A stretch of DNA of 64,000 nucleotides from Vibrio sp. YMD68 (GCF_029958905.1 NZ_CP124614.1:3162001-3226000); one strand, 5' to 3'; positions 43,990 through 54,977 are shown, numbered from the stretch's first letter. The notes: a model not told the origin generated them from the letters alone. A program made the numbers and translations.

Positions 43990-45872
43990 AATATAGCGAG
44001 TTCATCCCAAATCTTATCGATTTTCCCAACAAGCTGTGGATCTTTTTGGATAGGAACACCCCACTCTCGGCGTACCTCTTCCTGATTCTTATTCGTTGCA
44101 TCTAACCCAATGGCCGAACTTTTCCTTCCATCTGCATTTTCAGCTGTGACAGTCAGTGAATCGCGTGATGGGTCCATTCGAGTGGTAATCGCCCAAATAA
44201 TATCGTTCCAGTCAGTGACGTTAACATCACCGTCACATACAACGACAAACTTGATCGCCATCTTTTTATTCAATACCGCTAACGCCCGTTCAATTAATAA
44301 GGGACCTTGTCCAGCTTTCTCTTTATTTACAGAAATTATCGCCATGCCTTCTTGTCGGGTGCCTTGAGGTAAGTAAACCTCGAGAATCTCTGGGCACTCT
44401 GCCGTTAATTGTGCAAGAAGAACGTCAACATCCCTTTGCAATAGCAAAACAGTTGAATCCTTGTCTTCTGAATGAGCGCACCCTGACAGTTCGATTTCTG
44501 CTGACCATTTTTTCGTCGCATCCAACCCCATTTTTGATCCGAGGCCGACAACTGGGGAGGCAAAATCTAATGAATCGATGGGAGTACTTTCGATCATTGT
44601 TGTGTCAAAAGAAGGCTCCATGTTTAACGTCATTGCATCACTCACCTGCTGCCAATCTCGTGCATTAACGGTTTCATCGCAAACAATCACAAACTTAGTG
44701 TACATAAACTGACGCAAAAATGACCACACTCCCATCATGACTCGCTTAGCGTGTCCAGGGTATTGTTTCTTCATTGTCACAACGGCCATTCGATACGAGC
44801 ACCCTTCTGGCGGCAGGTAAAAGTCTTCTATTTCTGGAAATTGTTTTTGTAATATGGGGACAAAGACTTCATTTAGCGCTACCCCCAAAACAGCAGGTTC
44901 ATCTGGCGGGCGACCCGTATAAGTACTGTGGTAAATAGGGTTAGAACGCATTGTCATATGCGTGACGGTAAACACATGATGCTTTTCTTTTTCGTTATAG
45001 TAACCGGTGTGATCGCCGTAAGGGCCTTCATCTGCGTACTCTGTCGGATCTATATACCCTTCCAGCACAATCTCTGCACTTGCAGGCACTTCTAAATCAT
45101 TGCTGACCGATTTCACTACTTCTGTTTTGCTGCCACGCAATAATCCAGCAAAAGCATATTCTGACAGAGTATCAGGAACGGGGGTTACTGCGCCGAGTAT
45201 CGTAGCGGGGTCGGCACCAAAGGCGACCGAAATAGGAAACGGTTTTCCTGGGTGTGTTTCTATCCAATCTCTAAGGTCTAAGGCGCCACCTCGGTGAGCT
45301 AACCACCTCATAATGACTTTATTCTTGCTCAACTTCTGTTGACGATATATTCCCAAGTTCTGACGTTTCTTATTTGGACCTTTAGTGACGGTCAAACCCC
45401 AAGTCAATAGCGGAGCAACATCACCCTGCCAACAACTCATCACGGGTACTTTATCAAGATCAACTTCATCGCCTTGCCAAACCACATCTTGGCAAGAAGC
45501 TCTACGCAAGCGCTTTACTGGCATATTTAACACTTGCTTGAAGACTGGAATTTTATCTATCGCGTCCTTGAAGCCTTTAGGTGGCTCTGGTTCTTTTAAA
45601 TAGGCCAGTAACCTTCCAACTTCGCGCAACTCTTTGACATTCTCTCGCCCCATGCCAATAGCCACGCGTTCTGGCGTTCCAAATAAATTGGTCAACACCG
45701 GCATGTCATAGCCAATTGGATTTTCAAACAATAATGCTGGCCCAGCGGCTCGTAGAGTACGATCACTGATTTCAGTCATCTCGTAATGAGGGTCAACAGG
45801 GTGAGTAATACGTTTTAATAGCCCTTTATTCTCAAGGTGCTCAATAAATTCGCGTAGATCCTTAAAACTCAT
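43986..45872 (-). CDS. ubiD: UbiD decarboxylase with duplicated C-terminal domain
   Basis: Decarboxylates 3-octaprenyl-4-hydroxybenzoate in ubiquinone synthesis using prenylated FMN. Visible are LGIYRQQ, the [10 protein letters not shown] and [12 protein letters not shown] active-site region and [19 protein letters not shown]. At 628 residues it is about 130 longer than E. coli UbiD (497). The excess is a second copy of the C-terminal domain: about 336-458 ([25 protein letters not shown]) is repeated at about 484-606 ([24 protein letters not shown]). Followed by overlapping ferredoxin and fre. Confidence 0.96.
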   Translation of the reverse strand: MSFKDLREFIEHLENKGLLKRITHPVDPHYEMTEISDRTLRAAGPALLFENPIGYDMPVLTNLFGTPERVAIGMGRENVKELREVGRLLAYLKEPEPPKGFKDAIDKIPVFKQVLNMPVKRLRRASCQDVVWQGDEVDLDKVPVMSCWQGDVAPLLTWGLTVTKGPNKKRQNLGIYRQQKLSKNKVIMRWLAHRGGALDLRDWIETHPGKPFPISVAFGADPATILGAVTPVPDTLSEYAFAGLLRGSKTEVVKSVSNDLEVPASAEIVLEGYIDPTEYADEGPYGDHTGYYNEKEKHHVFTVTHMTMRSNPIYHSTYTGRPPDEPAVLGVALNEVFVPILQKQFPEIEDFYLPPEGCSYRMAVVTMKKQYPGHAKRVMMGVWSFLRQFMYTKFVIVCDETVNARDWQQVSDAMTLNMEPSFDTTMIESTPIDSLDFASPVVGLGSKMGLDATKKWSAEIELSGCAHSEDKDSTVLLLQRDVDVLLAQLTAECPEILEVYLPQGTRQEGMAIISVNKEKAGQGPLLIERALAVLNKKMAIKFVVVCDGDVNVTDWNDIIWAITTRMDPSRDSLTVTAENADGRKSSAIGLDATNKNQEEVRREWGVPIQKDPQLVGKIDKIWDELAIL

Positions 45873-45911
45873 AGAACTTCTATCATTTGGTTAAACGGCA
45901 AGCAGTATATC

Positions 45912-45932
45912 AAAAAAAGGATCTCACGATCC
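45912..45932 (-). terminator. terminator between the 331-residue gene and ubiD
   Basis: Minus-strand GGATC-GTGA-GATCC followed by TTTTTTT. It separates the upstream gene from ubiD, so ubiD has its own promoter in the 40 bases that remain or is reached by readthrough. Confidence 0.7.
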
Positions 45933-45965
45933 CTCTTTACCTATGAATACACCTACCGTTATTGA

Positions 45966-46961
45966 TTAATTTGATAAGACTTGCAAAATCGCCTTGGTGT
46001 CTAACTTGTTTGGGGTACTTAACAGTTCTTCTAGCCAACTTCTATACCCTTGCTTTTCCAATTCATGGGCCACCAAAGTCGCATCTTCGGCTAAACGCAT
46101 CTTTGCCAATAAAAACTGTTTTACTTCATCCTTCATTGGCTTTATTTGAGTCAAAGCGGTGATTGCTTGATGCTTTAATGCCGGATTGGTGGAAGCCTGC
46201 ATCACCTGTGACAGTGAGAATGCATCGTTCAATGTCGATAGACGAGTAAGCTCAGACTCACTGTGGATATTCTTTTTCATTTTCCACAATAAGTGATAAA
46301 CATCTGGATCTTGGCTCGTTTTCGCTAGCTGCACCATAACTCTGGCAGCAGGAAGCCAACTAATGACGGGCTGAGAAGTGAGTTGATTCGTCAACGCGGC
46401 AATAGCTTGCGGCGAGATATTATCAAGTTCATTAATAAGGAGGGTTTCGCGTGTTTGTACTTGATAGCCACTGCCCGATAACCATTGCTTCAAGTCTAAC
46501 GATTGGCTCTCAACAGCTTGGGTAAATTCAATGCGATCCTGTTCTTTCATCCGCTGCTTTAACAGACGGCTTGCTGTAGCTGGGTAATTAAACGCAGGCA
46601 CTACAAACTCGTACCCATCGCCTCGTTCCAACACTTTGTAGATAGGAGCATAGTCGAGTTGGCTTTGCAAAAACACGGCAAACTTGGGGCTTAACACCTT
46701 CTCTTGATTTTCAATAGCATCAAGCAGAATGAACCGGGCAACTTCTTGCTGAGGCAGCGCTAATCGCTCTAATGCAAAAGTGAGTGAATCAAAGTCTTCG
46801 TCTTCCACATAAATCATGAATTGTTCCACCTTTCGATGGAGATGCTCATCTTTCAACCACTTCTGAACCGTGTCAGAGTCCATCTGAACAGCACTGACCG
46901 TGAATGGACTCAACACAAGCATCAAAACCAGGAGAACAGATAACAACAGTCCTTGTCGCAT
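45966..46961 (-). CDS. exported helical protein of unknown function
   Basis: Not recognised. Protein of 331 residues with a Sec signal (hydrophobic residues 4-20, cleavage probably after SAVQ or TVSA) and a mature part made of helices, with repeats of alanine/leucine-rich helix pairs (LERLALPQQEVARFILLDAIEN, HQAITALTQIKPMKDEVKQFLLAK). This suggests an alpha-solenoid/HEAT-like fold in the periplasm. No catalytic motif is seen. It lies between rho and ubiD with terminators on both sides, so it is a single-gene unit. GGAGG lies six bases before the start. Confidence 0.75.
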   Translation of the reverse strand: MRQGLLLSVLLVLMLVLSPFTVSAVQMDSDTVQKWLKDEHLHRKVEQFMIYVEDEDFDSLTFALERLALPQQEVARFILLDAIENQEKVLSPKFAVFLQSQLDYAPIYKVLERGDGYEFVVPAFNYPATASRLLKQRMKEQDRIEFTQAVESQSLDLKQWLSGSGYQVQTRETLLINELDNISPQAIAALTNQLTSQPVISWLPAARVMVQLAKTSQDPDVYHLLWKMKKNIHSESELTRLSTLNDAFSLSQVMQASTNPALKHQAITALTQIKPMKDEVKQFLLAKMRLAEDATLVAHELEKQGYRSWLEELLSTPNKLDTKAILQVLSN

Positions 46962-47018
46962 ATTAACCTCCTTGTAACATTTGTAGTCATTGTGTCACTT
47001 TACAAAGAGAATGCAAAC

Positions 47019-47050
47019 AAAAACGCCACCGAGCTATCGGTGGCGTTTTT
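47019..47050 (-). terminator. terminator of rho
   Basis: A 14-bp stem (AAAAACGCCACCGA and complement) with loop GCTA; T runs on both strands. Confidence 0.9.
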
Positions 47051-47065
47051 TAAACATCATTTGAA

Positions 47066-48328
47066 TTATTTTTGTCGGCGCATAGCGTCAAAGAATTCAT
47101 TATTTGTCTTGGTCATTGCAAGCTTATCAATGAGGAATTCCATTGCATCGATCTCGCCCATCGGGTGAACGATTTTACGCAGAATCCACATTTTCTGTAG
47201 TTCATCTTTCTTAGTCAGTAGCTCTTCGCGACGAGTACCTGAACGGTTAAAGTCAATAGCTGGGAAGACTCGTTTTTCTGCAATCTTACGGTTCAGGTGC
47301 AGTTCCATGTTACCCGTACCTTTAAACTCTTCGTAGATAACTTCATCCATCTTCGACCCAGTATCAACCAATGCTGTCGCGATAATCGTTAAACTACCAC
47401 CTTCTTCAACATTACGAGCTGCACCAAAGAAACGCTTAGGACGATGTAGAGCATTTGCATCAACACCACCAGTCAAGACTTTACCCGATGAAGGAACAAC
47501 CGTGTTATATGCGCGTGCTAAACGCGTAATCGAATCCAATAAGATGACAACATCTTTTTTGTGCTCAACAAGACGTTTTGCTTTTTCGATTACCATCTCG
47601 GCAACCTGTACGTGACGAGAGGCTGGCTCATCAAACGTGGACGCAATAACTTCACCTTTCACTAGGCGTTGCATCTCGGTTACTTCTTCAGGACGTTCAT
47701 CAATCAGCAATACCATCAACTCACATTCAGGGTGGTTGCGAGCAACACTCTGAGCAATGTTCTGTAACAGCATTGTTTTACCCGCTTTTGGCGGAGCAAC
47801 AATAAGACCACGCTGACCTTTACCGATAGGTGAAGCGAGATCTAAAATTCGTGCCGTAATGTCTTCCGTAGCGCCGTTACCGGCTTCCATCACCATACGC
47901 TCATTCGCGTGAAGTGGTGTTAGGTTTTCAAATAGGATTTTGTTACGTGCGTTATCTGGTCGATCGTGGTTAACCGTGCTGACTTTCAATAGTGCAAAGT
48001 AGCGCTCGCCATCTTTAGGTGGGCGAATTTTCCCGGCGATAGAGTCGCCTGTACGTAAATTAAAACGTCTAATCTGGCTTGGAGATACATAGATATCATC
48101 AGGCCCGGCTAGGTATGAACAATCGGCGCTGCGTAAGAATCCAAAACCGTCTTGAAGTATTTCCAGAACCCCATCGCCAAAAATATCTTCACCACTTTTC
48201 GCGTGTGCTTTTAGGATGGAGAAGATGATGTCTTGTTTTCTCAAGCGAGCTAGGTTTTCTAAGCCAAGGCTTTCGCTGAGTTTTACAAGCTCAGACACGG
48301 GTCTGCTCTTCAGTTCTGTTAGATTCAT
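47066..48328 (-). CDS. rho: transcription termination factor Rho
   Basis: Hexameric RNA helicase ending many transcripts. The RNA-binding N-domain ([18 protein letters not shown]), P-loop [13 protein letters not shown], Walker [18 protein letters not shown]-loop and R-loop ([17 protein letters not shown]) are present. The ATG at 48328 (MNLTELK) equals E. coli; the longer frame to 48352 adds eight residues. 420 residues. Confidence 0.98.
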   Translation of the reverse strand: MNLTELKSRPVSELVKLSESLGLENLARLRKQDIIFSILKAHAKSGEDIFGDGVLEILQDGFGFLRSADCSYLAGPDDIYVSPSQIRRFNLRTGDSIAGKIRPPKDGERYFALLKVSTVNHDRPDNARNKILFENLTPLHANERMVMEAGNGATEDITARILDLASPIGKGQRGLIVAPPKAGKTMLLQNIAQSVARNHPECELMVLLIDERPEEVTEMQRLVKGEVIASTFDEPASRHVQVAEMVIEKAKRLVEHKKDVVILLDSITRLARAYNTVVPSSGKVLTGGVDANALHRPKRFFGAARNVEEGGSLTIIATALVDTGSKMDEVIYEEFKGTGNMELHLNRKIAEKRVFPAIDFNRSGTRREELLTKKDELQKMWILRKIVHPMGEIDAMEFLIDKLAMTKTNNEFFDAMRRQK

Positions 48329-48488
48329 TGTAGTTGATACTTGTTTAGTCAAAATAGGATCTGTTTTTTAAGTTAAGATGGATTTGGTCTCAGGAACGAC
48401 CAAGAAGTGAACACTTGTACAAATTACGTGCAATAAATTATCACTAAATACTAGCGTAGTCTAGATTTTGTTGTCTATCAAAAACAAA

Positions 48489-48515
48489 ACCGTGCATTTA
48501 TTGAATCTGCACGGT
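48489..48515 (-). terminator. terminator of trxA
   Basis: ACCGTGCA and TGCACGGT, 8-bp stem with an 11-base loop; minus strand continues TTTTGTTTTTG. It separates trxA from rho. Confidence 0.8.
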
Positions 48516-48530
48516 CTTTTTTATGTTGCT

Positions 48531-48857
48531 TTATAAGTTGGCGTCTAAAAACTCTTTTAACTGAGTTTTCGACAGTGCGCCAACCTTAGTTGCTGCGACT
48601 GCGCCATCCTTAAATAAAAGTAAGGTTGGGATTCCACGAATACCAAACTTTGGCGGAATACCCGCGTTTTGGTCGATATTTAATTTACCGATAGTGAGCT
48701 TGCCTTCGTATTCCGTTGCGATTTCATCAAGGATAGGGGCAATCATCTTACAAGGACCACACCATTCTGCCCAAAAATCCACAAGAACCGGGCCTGCAGC
48801 ATTGATTACATCGTTATCAAAACCATCATCTGTTAGCTGCAAAATCTTGTCACTCAT
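48531..48857 (-). CDS. trxA: thioredoxin 1
   Basis: Cytoplasmic disulfide reductase of 108 residues with the active site WCGPCK (Cys 33 and 36), DFWAEW and the cis-Pro in [11 protein letters not shown]. The ATG at 48857 matches E. coli (MSDKI); GGAG lies upstream. Divergent from rhlB, followed by rho, as in E. coli. Confidence 0.98.
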   Translation of the reverse strand: MSDKILQLTDDGFDNDVINAAGPVLVDFWAEWCGPCKMIAPILDEIATEYEGKLTIGKLNIDQNAGIPPKFGIRGIPTLLLFKDGAVAATKVGALSKTQLKEFLDANL

Positions 48858-48968
48858 CTTCCACTCCAATGTATTTTTCTCAACTGATTATACGATAACC
48901 AGTAAATAGATGCCCTATTGGAATGTATTTACTTTCGTATTGCAAGCTTAAGCTGATATTCTATAGTG

Positions 48969-50267
48969 ATGAAAAAGACGCATATCACAGAGCAAAAGTT
49001 CGCCGACTTGGATTTAAACACCCAAGTCATTGAAGGATTGAATAAAAGTGGGTTCGAGTATTGTACTCCCATTCAAGCCTTGGCGTTGCCGGTACTGCTC
49101 ACCGGCCAAGACATTGCAGGCCAGGCCCAAACGGGCACTGGTAAAACCCTCGCGTTTCTCACTGCTACTTTTAACCACCTACTGACAACACCTGCACATG
49201 AAGGTCGCAAGGCAAACCAGCCTAGAGCGATCATTATGGCACCCACGCGTGAACTCGCGATTCAAATCTATAACGATGCTGAATTACTGGTTGCAAGCAC
49301 GGGGCTTAAAGCGGGCCTAGCTTATGGTGGCGAAAGCTACGATAAGCAAGTGACCAAGCTAGAAGCTGGCGTCGATATCCTTATCGGCACCACAGGCCGT
49401 ATTATCGACTTCTATAAACAGAAGGTATTTAACCTTAACCATATTCAAGCGGTTGTGCTTGATGAAGCGGATCGTATGTTCGATTTAGGCTTTATTAAAG
49501 ACATTCGTTTCTTGTTTAGACGCATGCCAGCACCAAACGAACGTTTGAATATGCTGTTCTCGGCTACATTATCATACCGAGTTCAAGAGCTGGCTTTTGA
49601 ACACATGCACAACCCTGAGCATGTGGTGGTTGAACCTGATCAAAAGACAGGACACCGTATTCAAGAAGAGCTGTTCTACCCTTCTAACGAACATAAAATG
49701 TCACTACTTCAAACGATCATTGAAGAAGAGTGGCCGGATCGCGCTATCGTATTTGCCAATACCAAATACAAATGTGATTCCGTTTGGGGCCACCTAGCGG
49801 CAGACGGACACCGTGTTGGTCTTCTGACTGGCGATGTACCACAGAAGAAGCGTGAAAAAATTCTAGAGCAATTTACTAAAGGTGAAGTCGACATTCTTGT
49901 TGCAACCGACGTTGCGGCTCGTGGTCTGCATATTCCTCAGGTTACTCACGTATTTAACTTTGACCTTCCAGACGACTGCGAAGATTACGTTCACCGTATT
50001 GGTCGTACAGGCCGTGCTGGCGAAAGTGGCTTTTCGATCAGCTTTGCCTGTGAAGACTACGCAATCAATCTTCCGCCAATCGAAGAGTACATCGAACACT
50101 CAATTCCGGTATCAGATTACGATGCTTCAGCATTGATTGAAGATCTACCTGCACCGATTCGTTTGCGTACACGTAATCCACAACAACGTCGCTCAAATTC
50201 GGGTGGACCACGCTCAGGAAATCGTCGTCCGCATAACCGTCGACCACGACAGTCACGTCCACAGTAA
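48969..50267 (+). CDS. rhlB: ATP-dependent RNA helicase RhlB
   Basis: DEAD-box helicase of the RNA degradosome. Motifs: Q motif [70 protein letters not shown]. The C-terminal tail is short, basic and Arg/Gly/Pro-rich ([19 protein letters not shown]), fitting RNA or RNase E contact. ATG at 48969; an in-frame GTG is just before it. 432 residues. Followed by gppA, as in E. coli. Confidence 0.97.
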   Translation: MKKTHITEQKFADLDLNTQVIEGLNKSGFEYCTPIQALALPVLLTGQDIAGQAQTGTGKTLAFLTATFNHLLTTPAHEGRKANQPRAIIMAPTRELAIQIYNDAELLVASTGLKAGLAYGGESYDKQVTKLEAGVDILIGTTGRIIDFYKQKVFNLNHIQAVVLDEADRMFDLGFIKDIRFLFRRMPAPNERLNMLFSATLSYRVQELAFEHMHNPEHVVVEPDQKTGHRIQEELFYPSNEHKMSLLQTIIEEEWPDRAIVFANTKYKCDSVWGHLAADGHRVGLLTGDVPQKKREKILEQFTKGEVDILVATDVAARGLHIPQVTHVFNFDLPDDCEDYVHRIGRTGRAGESGFSISFACEDYAINLPPIEEYIEHSIPVSDYDASALIEDLPAPIRLRTRNPQQRRSNSGGPRSGNRRPHNRRPRQSRPQ

Positions 50268-50288
50268 ATAGGGAATATTACGTCGACT

Positions 50289-51794
50289 ATGAAACCATCA
50301 GTCTCACCTGCGCTTTACGCTGTCGTCGACCTAGGGTCGAACAGTTTCCATATGCTCGTTGTGCGTCATATCAATGGCAGCGTTCAAACTATGGCCAAGA
50401 TAAAGCGCAAAGTTCGTTTGGCTTCCGGGCTAGATAGCAACAATGCACTGAGTCATGAAGCTATGCAGCGTGGTTGGGATTGTTTGAGTCTATTCGCAGA
50501 ACGACTTCAAGATATACCCGTAGAAAATATTCGCATTGTCGGCACGGCAACATTGCGTACCGCCACCAATGTGGATATTTTCCTTAAACAAGCCAATAAA
50601 ATACTGGGGCATGACATCAACGTCATTTCTGGCGAACAAGAAGCGGCCATGATCTATCAAGGTGTTGCCCATACATCTGGAGGTTCTGGACGACGCTTAG
50701 TGGTCGACATCGGTGGAGCCAGTACTGAACTCATTATTGGTAAAGGTTTTGAAGCTAAGGCGCTCACGAGTCTAAAAATGGGCTGTGTCACTTGGTTAGA
50801 TAAGTACTTTCAAGATCGTCAATTAAGTAAAGAAAACTTCGATTCCGCAATCCAAGCCGCCAAACAAACTATTGCTCCAATACTTGAGCAATACACTCAC
50901 CTTGGTTGGGATGTGTGCGTGGGAGCAAGCGGAACCGTTCAAGCTTTGCAAGAGATTATGCTTGCACAAGGGATGGATGAAGTTATTACACTCGCTAAAT
51001 TACAGCGATTACAAAAGCAAGCCATGCTCACCGACCAGCTTGAAGAATTAGAAATAGAGGGGTTAACGTTAGAACGAGCGCTTGTTTTCCCAAGTGGTCT
51101 TTCTATTTTAATCGCTATTTTTGAGCTTTTAGACATAGAATCGATGACATTATCAGGCGGGGCTTTACGCGAAGGTATGGCCTATGAAATGGTGCCAGAG
51201 CTAAGACAAAGTGATATTCGCTCTCGAACCATCATCAGCATACAGCAACGCTACCAGATGGATCGTCGCTACGCACAACAAGTCGCGGACACAGCAAATG
51301 ATCTCCTGACACAATGCAACGCAGAACTACCCGATAAGAAATGGATACCCGAACCACAAGGTGAAGCGCTTCTCAACGCCGCCTGTCAGTTGCATGAAAT
51401 TGGTTTAACCATAGACTTCAAACAAGCGGGAAAACACAACGCCTATTTGCTTCAACACCTTGATTTACCGGGTTATACACGGGCTCAAAAACATTGCCTT
51501 GCTGAGATTACCCGCCGCTATCGAGAACAACTCACCGCCATGCCGGAACAGCAAGCCGTCAGCTCATTAAGTGGGCAACGGATCTTACGCCTACTGCGCT
51601 TAGCGGTACTGCTTACTCACCGACGTGATGATACTAAGCAGCCAAATATAGCCCTTAAGGCGAATAGCGATGCTCTTGACATAACCGTGTGTCACCAATG
51701 GCTATCAGAAAACCCATTGACCGCCGCCGAATTAGAGATTGAGGTGAGTCGCCAAAACGATGCAGGATGGCCCATAACCATCAGCGAACGCTAA
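50289..51794 (+). CDS. gppA: guanosine pentaphosphate phosphatase GppA
   Basis: Ppx/GppA family phosphohydrolase turning pppGpp into ppGpp. Markers are [50 protein letters not shown] and [12 protein letters not shown]. The C-terminal HD-like domain has [14 protein letters not shown]. 501 residues, close to E. coli (494). Similarity to Ppx makes polyphosphate activity possible. It lies 21 bases after rhlB. Confidence 0.95.
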   Translation: MKPSVSPALYAVVDLGSNSFHMLVVRHINGSVQTMAKIKRKVRLASGLDSNNALSHEAMQRGWDCLSLFAERLQDIPVENIRIVGTATLRTATNVDIFLKQANKILGHDINVISGEQEAAMIYQGVAHTSGGSGRRLVVDIGGASTELIIGKGFEAKALTSLKMGCVTWLDKYFQDRQLSKENFDSAIQAAKQTIAPILEQYTHLGWDVCVGASGTVQALQEIMLAQGMDEVITLAKLQRLQKQAMLTDQLEELEIEGLTLERALVFPSGLSILIAIFELLDIESMTLSGGALREGMAYEMVPELRQSDIRSRTIISIQQRYQMDRRYAQQVADTANDLLTQCNAELPDKKWIPEPQGEALLNAACQLHEIGLTIDFKQAGKHNAYLLQHLDLPGYTRAQKHCLAEITRRYREQLTAMPEQQAVSSLSGQRILRLLRLAVLLTHRRDDTKQPNIALKANSDALDITVCHQWLSENPLTAAELEIEVSRQNDAGWPITISER

Positions 51795-51834
51795 TCGGCC
51801 TCATTGTGATAAATGACAAACCCATGAAAATGAA

Positions 51835-51863
51835 AAAGCCCAAGTGAATTCAACTTGGGCTTT
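51835..51863 (+). terminator. terminator of rhlB-gppA
   Basis: AAAGCCCAAGT and complement, 11-bp stem with loop GAATTCA, then CTCTTTTT. It can also act for yhhQ on the other strand. Confidence 0.85.
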
Positions 51864-51910
51864 CTCTTTTTCTAGCTCTAGGATTACCTAGATTAATGAA
51901 GCAACGGTTG

Positions 51911-52582
51911 CTATTGAACGCTACCTACCGGCTTAAAGTCAGGGTTTACCGTGGTCAGCTTTTTAATCAAATAGTTCAGTAGCACACCATACATGGGAAC
52001 AAACAGCCCTAAACTGATGATCAGTTTAAAACCATAATCCACCAACGCAATTTCAACCCAATGCTCTGCCATGAAAGCATCGGGACTTTGATAAAAAGCG
52101 ATAGCAAAGAAGGCCAATGTATCCAACGCATTACCAAACAGTGTTGAACACGTAGGCGCAACCCACCACTGCTTTAGCTGTCGTAGGCGATTAAAAACGT
52201 GCACATCTAATATCTGACCCAGTAAATAAGCCATAAAGCTCGCAACGGCGATACGGGCGACAAACAGGTTGAATTCCGACAACTGGGATAAGCCTTGAAA
52301 CTGGCCTTCATAAAAGATAACAGACAGTAGATAAGATACCGCAAGTGCCGGTAGCATCACTAAGAAAATGATTCTACGTGCCAATTGCGCACCAAAGACA
52401 CGAACCGTCAAATCCGTTGCTAGGAAAATAAATGGGAAAGTAAACGCACCCCAAGTGGTGTGTAAACCAAAGACCGTAAAGGGAAGCTGCACCAAATAGT
52501 TGCTCGATGCGATAATGATCAGATGGAACAAGACCAGAAAAAAGAGGGCGTTGCGCTGCTGCGCAGAAGTAAAGTGATTCAT
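51911..52582 (-). CDS. yhhQ: queuosine precursor transporter YhhQ
   Basis: COG1738 inner-membrane importer of 7-cyano-7-deazaguanine and 7-aminomethyl-7-deazaguanine for queuosine. Protein of 223 residues with six membrane segments; signatures are FTFPFIFLATDLTVRVFG and FGNALDTLAFFAIAFY. Matches E. coli YhhQ in length. The 5' leader carries a preQ1-I riboswitch candidate, which supports the substrate. Confidence 0.93.
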   Translation of the reverse strand: MNHFTSAQQRNALFFLVLFHLIIIASSNYLVQLPFTVFGLHTTWGAFTFPFIFLATDLTVRVFGAQLARRIIFLVMLPALAVSYLLSVIFYEGQFQGLSQLSEFNLFVARIAVASFMAYLLGQILDVHVFNRLRQLKQWWVAPTCSTLFGNALDTLAFFAIAFYQSPDAFMAEHWVEIALVDYGFKLIISLGLFVPMYGVLLNYLIKKLTTVNPDFKPVGSVQ

Positions 52583-52588
52583 GCGTGA

Positions 52589-52624
52589 CCTTTTTAGTTT
52601 CGTTAGGGGGCGAGGGAACCCTAA
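52589..52624 (-). promoter_or_regulatory. candidate preQ1-I riboswitch of yhhQ
   Basis: Minus strand: TTAGGG, loop TTCCCTCGCC, then CCCTAA, then A-rich tail CGAAACTAAAAAGG, and six bases later the ATG. This is the preQ1-I plan: a 6-bp P1, a GGTTC at the loop start, an A-rich tail and a pseudoknot. Loop CCT can pair with tail AGG, which is the Shine-Dalgarno, so ligand binding would block translation. The layout matches the Bacillus form (GGTTCTAGC ... CTA) at each part. Class I in this context is inference. Confidence 0.65.
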
Positions 52625-52780
52625 TCGAGCATCAGAATGACATTAGTCCTCTGTGCCCTTACCAATGATAAATAGTTTGTGACAAATAATTTTGCTCAAT
52701 CGAGCGGCGAGGGATTATACATTAACCAATTGATGCTGCAAGAGGGCGATTTAAAACAACATCACCGCAAACGATTAACC

Positions 52781-53155
52781 TTAAAAACCCTTGCGAAATA
52801 GCTGACAAAGATAATCAAGTTCTTCTTTTGACTGTTGAGGAGCCAATGCTTCTAACCACAATGATTCACTATAATGCTCGGCTTTGAGAAAAAGGTGACA
52901 CCCTTCAAAATCAATTAGCCAAGAGTGAATATCCGCATCACATTGCTTCTCAAGAACTTCGGCAGACAACAACGCAACGAGTTTTTCCCCTAAGGATGGA
53001 AAACTATCAAAATCAAACCTTGGAGCGTCGATCAAAATTCGGCCTTGATCGCTAAGATAGGTATCTAAATTAAACTGAGCCTTACTAGACCGATCGCTGC
53101 GGGGCTGCTCTGTGTAAGGCTGAACTTTACAAATCGACATCTGTTTATCATCCAT
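52781..53155 (-). CDS. DUF3630 family protein
   Basis: Small protein of 124 residues that overlaps the end of recQ by eight bases and is probably cotranscribed. It is mostly soluble, mixed alpha/beta (RILIDAPRFDFDSFPSLGEK, SWLIDFEGCHLFLKAEHYSESLWLEAL). The assignment to DUF3630 is from recalled position and content; function unknown. GGAT-type Shine-Dalgarno is weak. Confidence 0.7.
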   Translation of the reverse strand: MDDKQMSICKVQPYTEQPRSDRSSKAQFNLDTYLSDQGRILIDAPRFDFDSFPSLGEKLVALLSAEVLEKQCDADIHSWLIDFEGCHLFLKAEHYSESLWLEALAPQQSKEELDYLCQLFRKGF

Positions 53156-54977
53156 GTGTGGTTATGTGTTCCTGTATCAAGTCTAAAAATGCGTCTGCAT
53201 ACTTGTCGAGTTTACGCTGACCAACACCATTAACCGCCAACATTTCACCATAAGACGTGGGTAAAATTTCAGCCATATCAATCAGTGTCGCGTCACTGAA
53301 GACCACATAAGGTGGCAACCCATCTTCATCAGCAATGCTTTTTCTCAACTTACGCAACTTGGCAAACAACTTTTTATCGTAGTTTTTGCTCGATAGTTTG
53401 TCCGATTTTGCACTGCGCGCTGCGGTATCTAATCGAGGAACTGCCAGCTCTAACTTCATTTCACCGCGCAACAAGGGCCTTGCTTCTTCAGTCAGCTGTA
53501 AGGTTGAATTACGGGTGATATTTTGAGAAAGCAGCCCTTTATGTATTAACTGACGAAAAACACTGACCCAATAATCATGGCTGTGATCGCGGCCAATCCC
53601 ATAAGTGGATAATTTGTCATGCCCATTTTCCCTGACGCGGATATTTTGCATGCCGCGCAGTACTTCCACAACATAGCCAATACCAAAACCTTGATTAACA
53701 CGATAGACACATGACAACGCTTTTTGCGCCTCTTGGGTCGCATCGAAACGCTTGGGAGGATCAACGCAAATATCGCAGTTACCGCAAGGTTTTTCCCGAT
53801 ACTCGCCAAAATAATTGAGCAAGACCTGACGACGGCAAGTTTGTGCTTCCGCAAACGCGACCATGGCATTGAGCTTATGGCTTTCCACTTGCTTTTGCGG
53901 CCCCTCGTCTTTTTCATCGAGCATTCGTCGTAACCAACCGATATCCGCAGGGTCATACAACATCATTGCTTCTGCTGGTAACCCATCTCGACCGGCTCGG
54001 CCTGTTTCCTGGTAATAAGATTCAATATTACGTGGAATATCAAAATGCACGACAAATCGAACGTTCGGTTTATTAATCCCCATACCAAACGCAACCGTCG
54101 CAACCACAATTTGAATGTCGTCTCGCTGAAACGCTTCTTGCACATAAGCACGTTCATCGACATCCATTCCCGCATGATAGCCGGCCGCTCGGATGTGGTT
54201 ATTGCACAGTTTTTCCGTCACCATCTCGACTTTCTTGCGACTACCACAATAGATAATGCCGCACTGACCTTTATTGGTTTGTACGTATCGGATCACCTGA
54301 GAAACAGGCTTGTGCTTTTCCACCAAATTGTAGTGGATATTCGGTCTGTCAAAACTGCCGAGGTAATCGTGCGGGTTAACCAAATTCAGGCGATGGATAA
54401 TATCACCGCGCGTGGCGTCATCGGCGGTTGCGGTTAACGCCATAAAAGGGACGTGAGGAAAGTAGTTTTTTAACTGCCCTATCGCCGCGTATTCAGGGCG
54501 GAAATCATGACCCCATTGAGAAATACAGTGCGCTTCATCGACGGCAATCATGGAGAGATTGATATTTTGTAAGCGTTCAATGAAATCATGCATCAAGACA
54601 CGCTCAGGTGACACATAGACCAATTTAAGGTCACCACTGTGCATGCGATTATAAACACTAATGAGTGCTTCTCTCGACATAGTAGAGTTAACACATTCAG
54701 CCGCAACACCATCGGCCTTAAGCTGATCGACCTGATCTTTCATTAGTGAGATCAGTGGCGATATCACCAAAGTCAATCCAGTGTGAACCAGTGCCGGTAT
54801 TTGATAACAGAGCGACTTGCCACCACCTGTCGGCATAATGACCACGCTATCTTGGCCAGACAAAGAAGCGTCGATTACTTCTAACTGCCCTTGACGAAAG
54901 TGTTGGTAGCCAAACACATCTTCTAGGATAGTTTGTGGCGATGCTTCAGATTGTTGTGCAAGCAAGGTCGAGGTCAT
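53148..54977 (-). CDS. recQ: ATP-dependent DNA helicase RecQ
   Basis: 3'-5' helicase in recombination and repair. Motifs: MPTGGGKSLCYQIPA, DEAHCISQWGHDFRP, TATAD, GYHAGM, FGMGINKPNVR, QETGRAGRDGLP; zinc site CRRQVLLNYFGE with CGNCDIC; winged helix; C-terminal HRDC domain (about 530-605). With ATG at 54977 it is 609 residues, equal to E. coli; a TTG at 54989 is in frame. Confidence 0.97.
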   Translation of the reverse strand: MTSTLLAQQSEASPQTILEDVFGYQHFRQGQLEVIDASLSGQDSVVIMPTGGGKSLCYQIPALVHTGLTLVISPLISLMKDQVDQLKADGVAAECVNSTMSREALISVYNRMHSGDLKLVYVSPERVLMHDFIERLQNINLSMIAVDEAHCISQWGHDFRPEYAAIGQLKNYFPHVPFMALTATADDATRGDIIHRLNLVNPHDYLGSFDRPNIHYNLVEKHKPVSQVIRYVQTNKGQCGIIYCGSRKKVEMVTEKLCNNHIRAAGYHAGMDVDERAYVQEAFQRDDIQIVVATVAFGMGINKPNVRFVVHFDIPRNIESYYQETGRAGRDGLPAEAMMLYDPADIGWLRRMLDEKDEGPQKQVESHKLNAMVAFAEAQTCRRQVLLNYFGEYREKPCGNCDICVDPPKRFDATQEAQKALSCVYRVNQGFGIGYVVEVLRGMQNIRVRENGHDKLSTYGIGRDHSHDYWVSVFRQLIHKGLLSQNITRNSTLQLTEEARPLLRGEMKLELAVPRLDTAARSAKSDKLSSKNYDKKLFAKLRKLRKSIADEDGLPPYVVFSDATLIDMAEILPTSYGEMLAVNGVGQRKLDKYADAFLDLIQEHITTHG

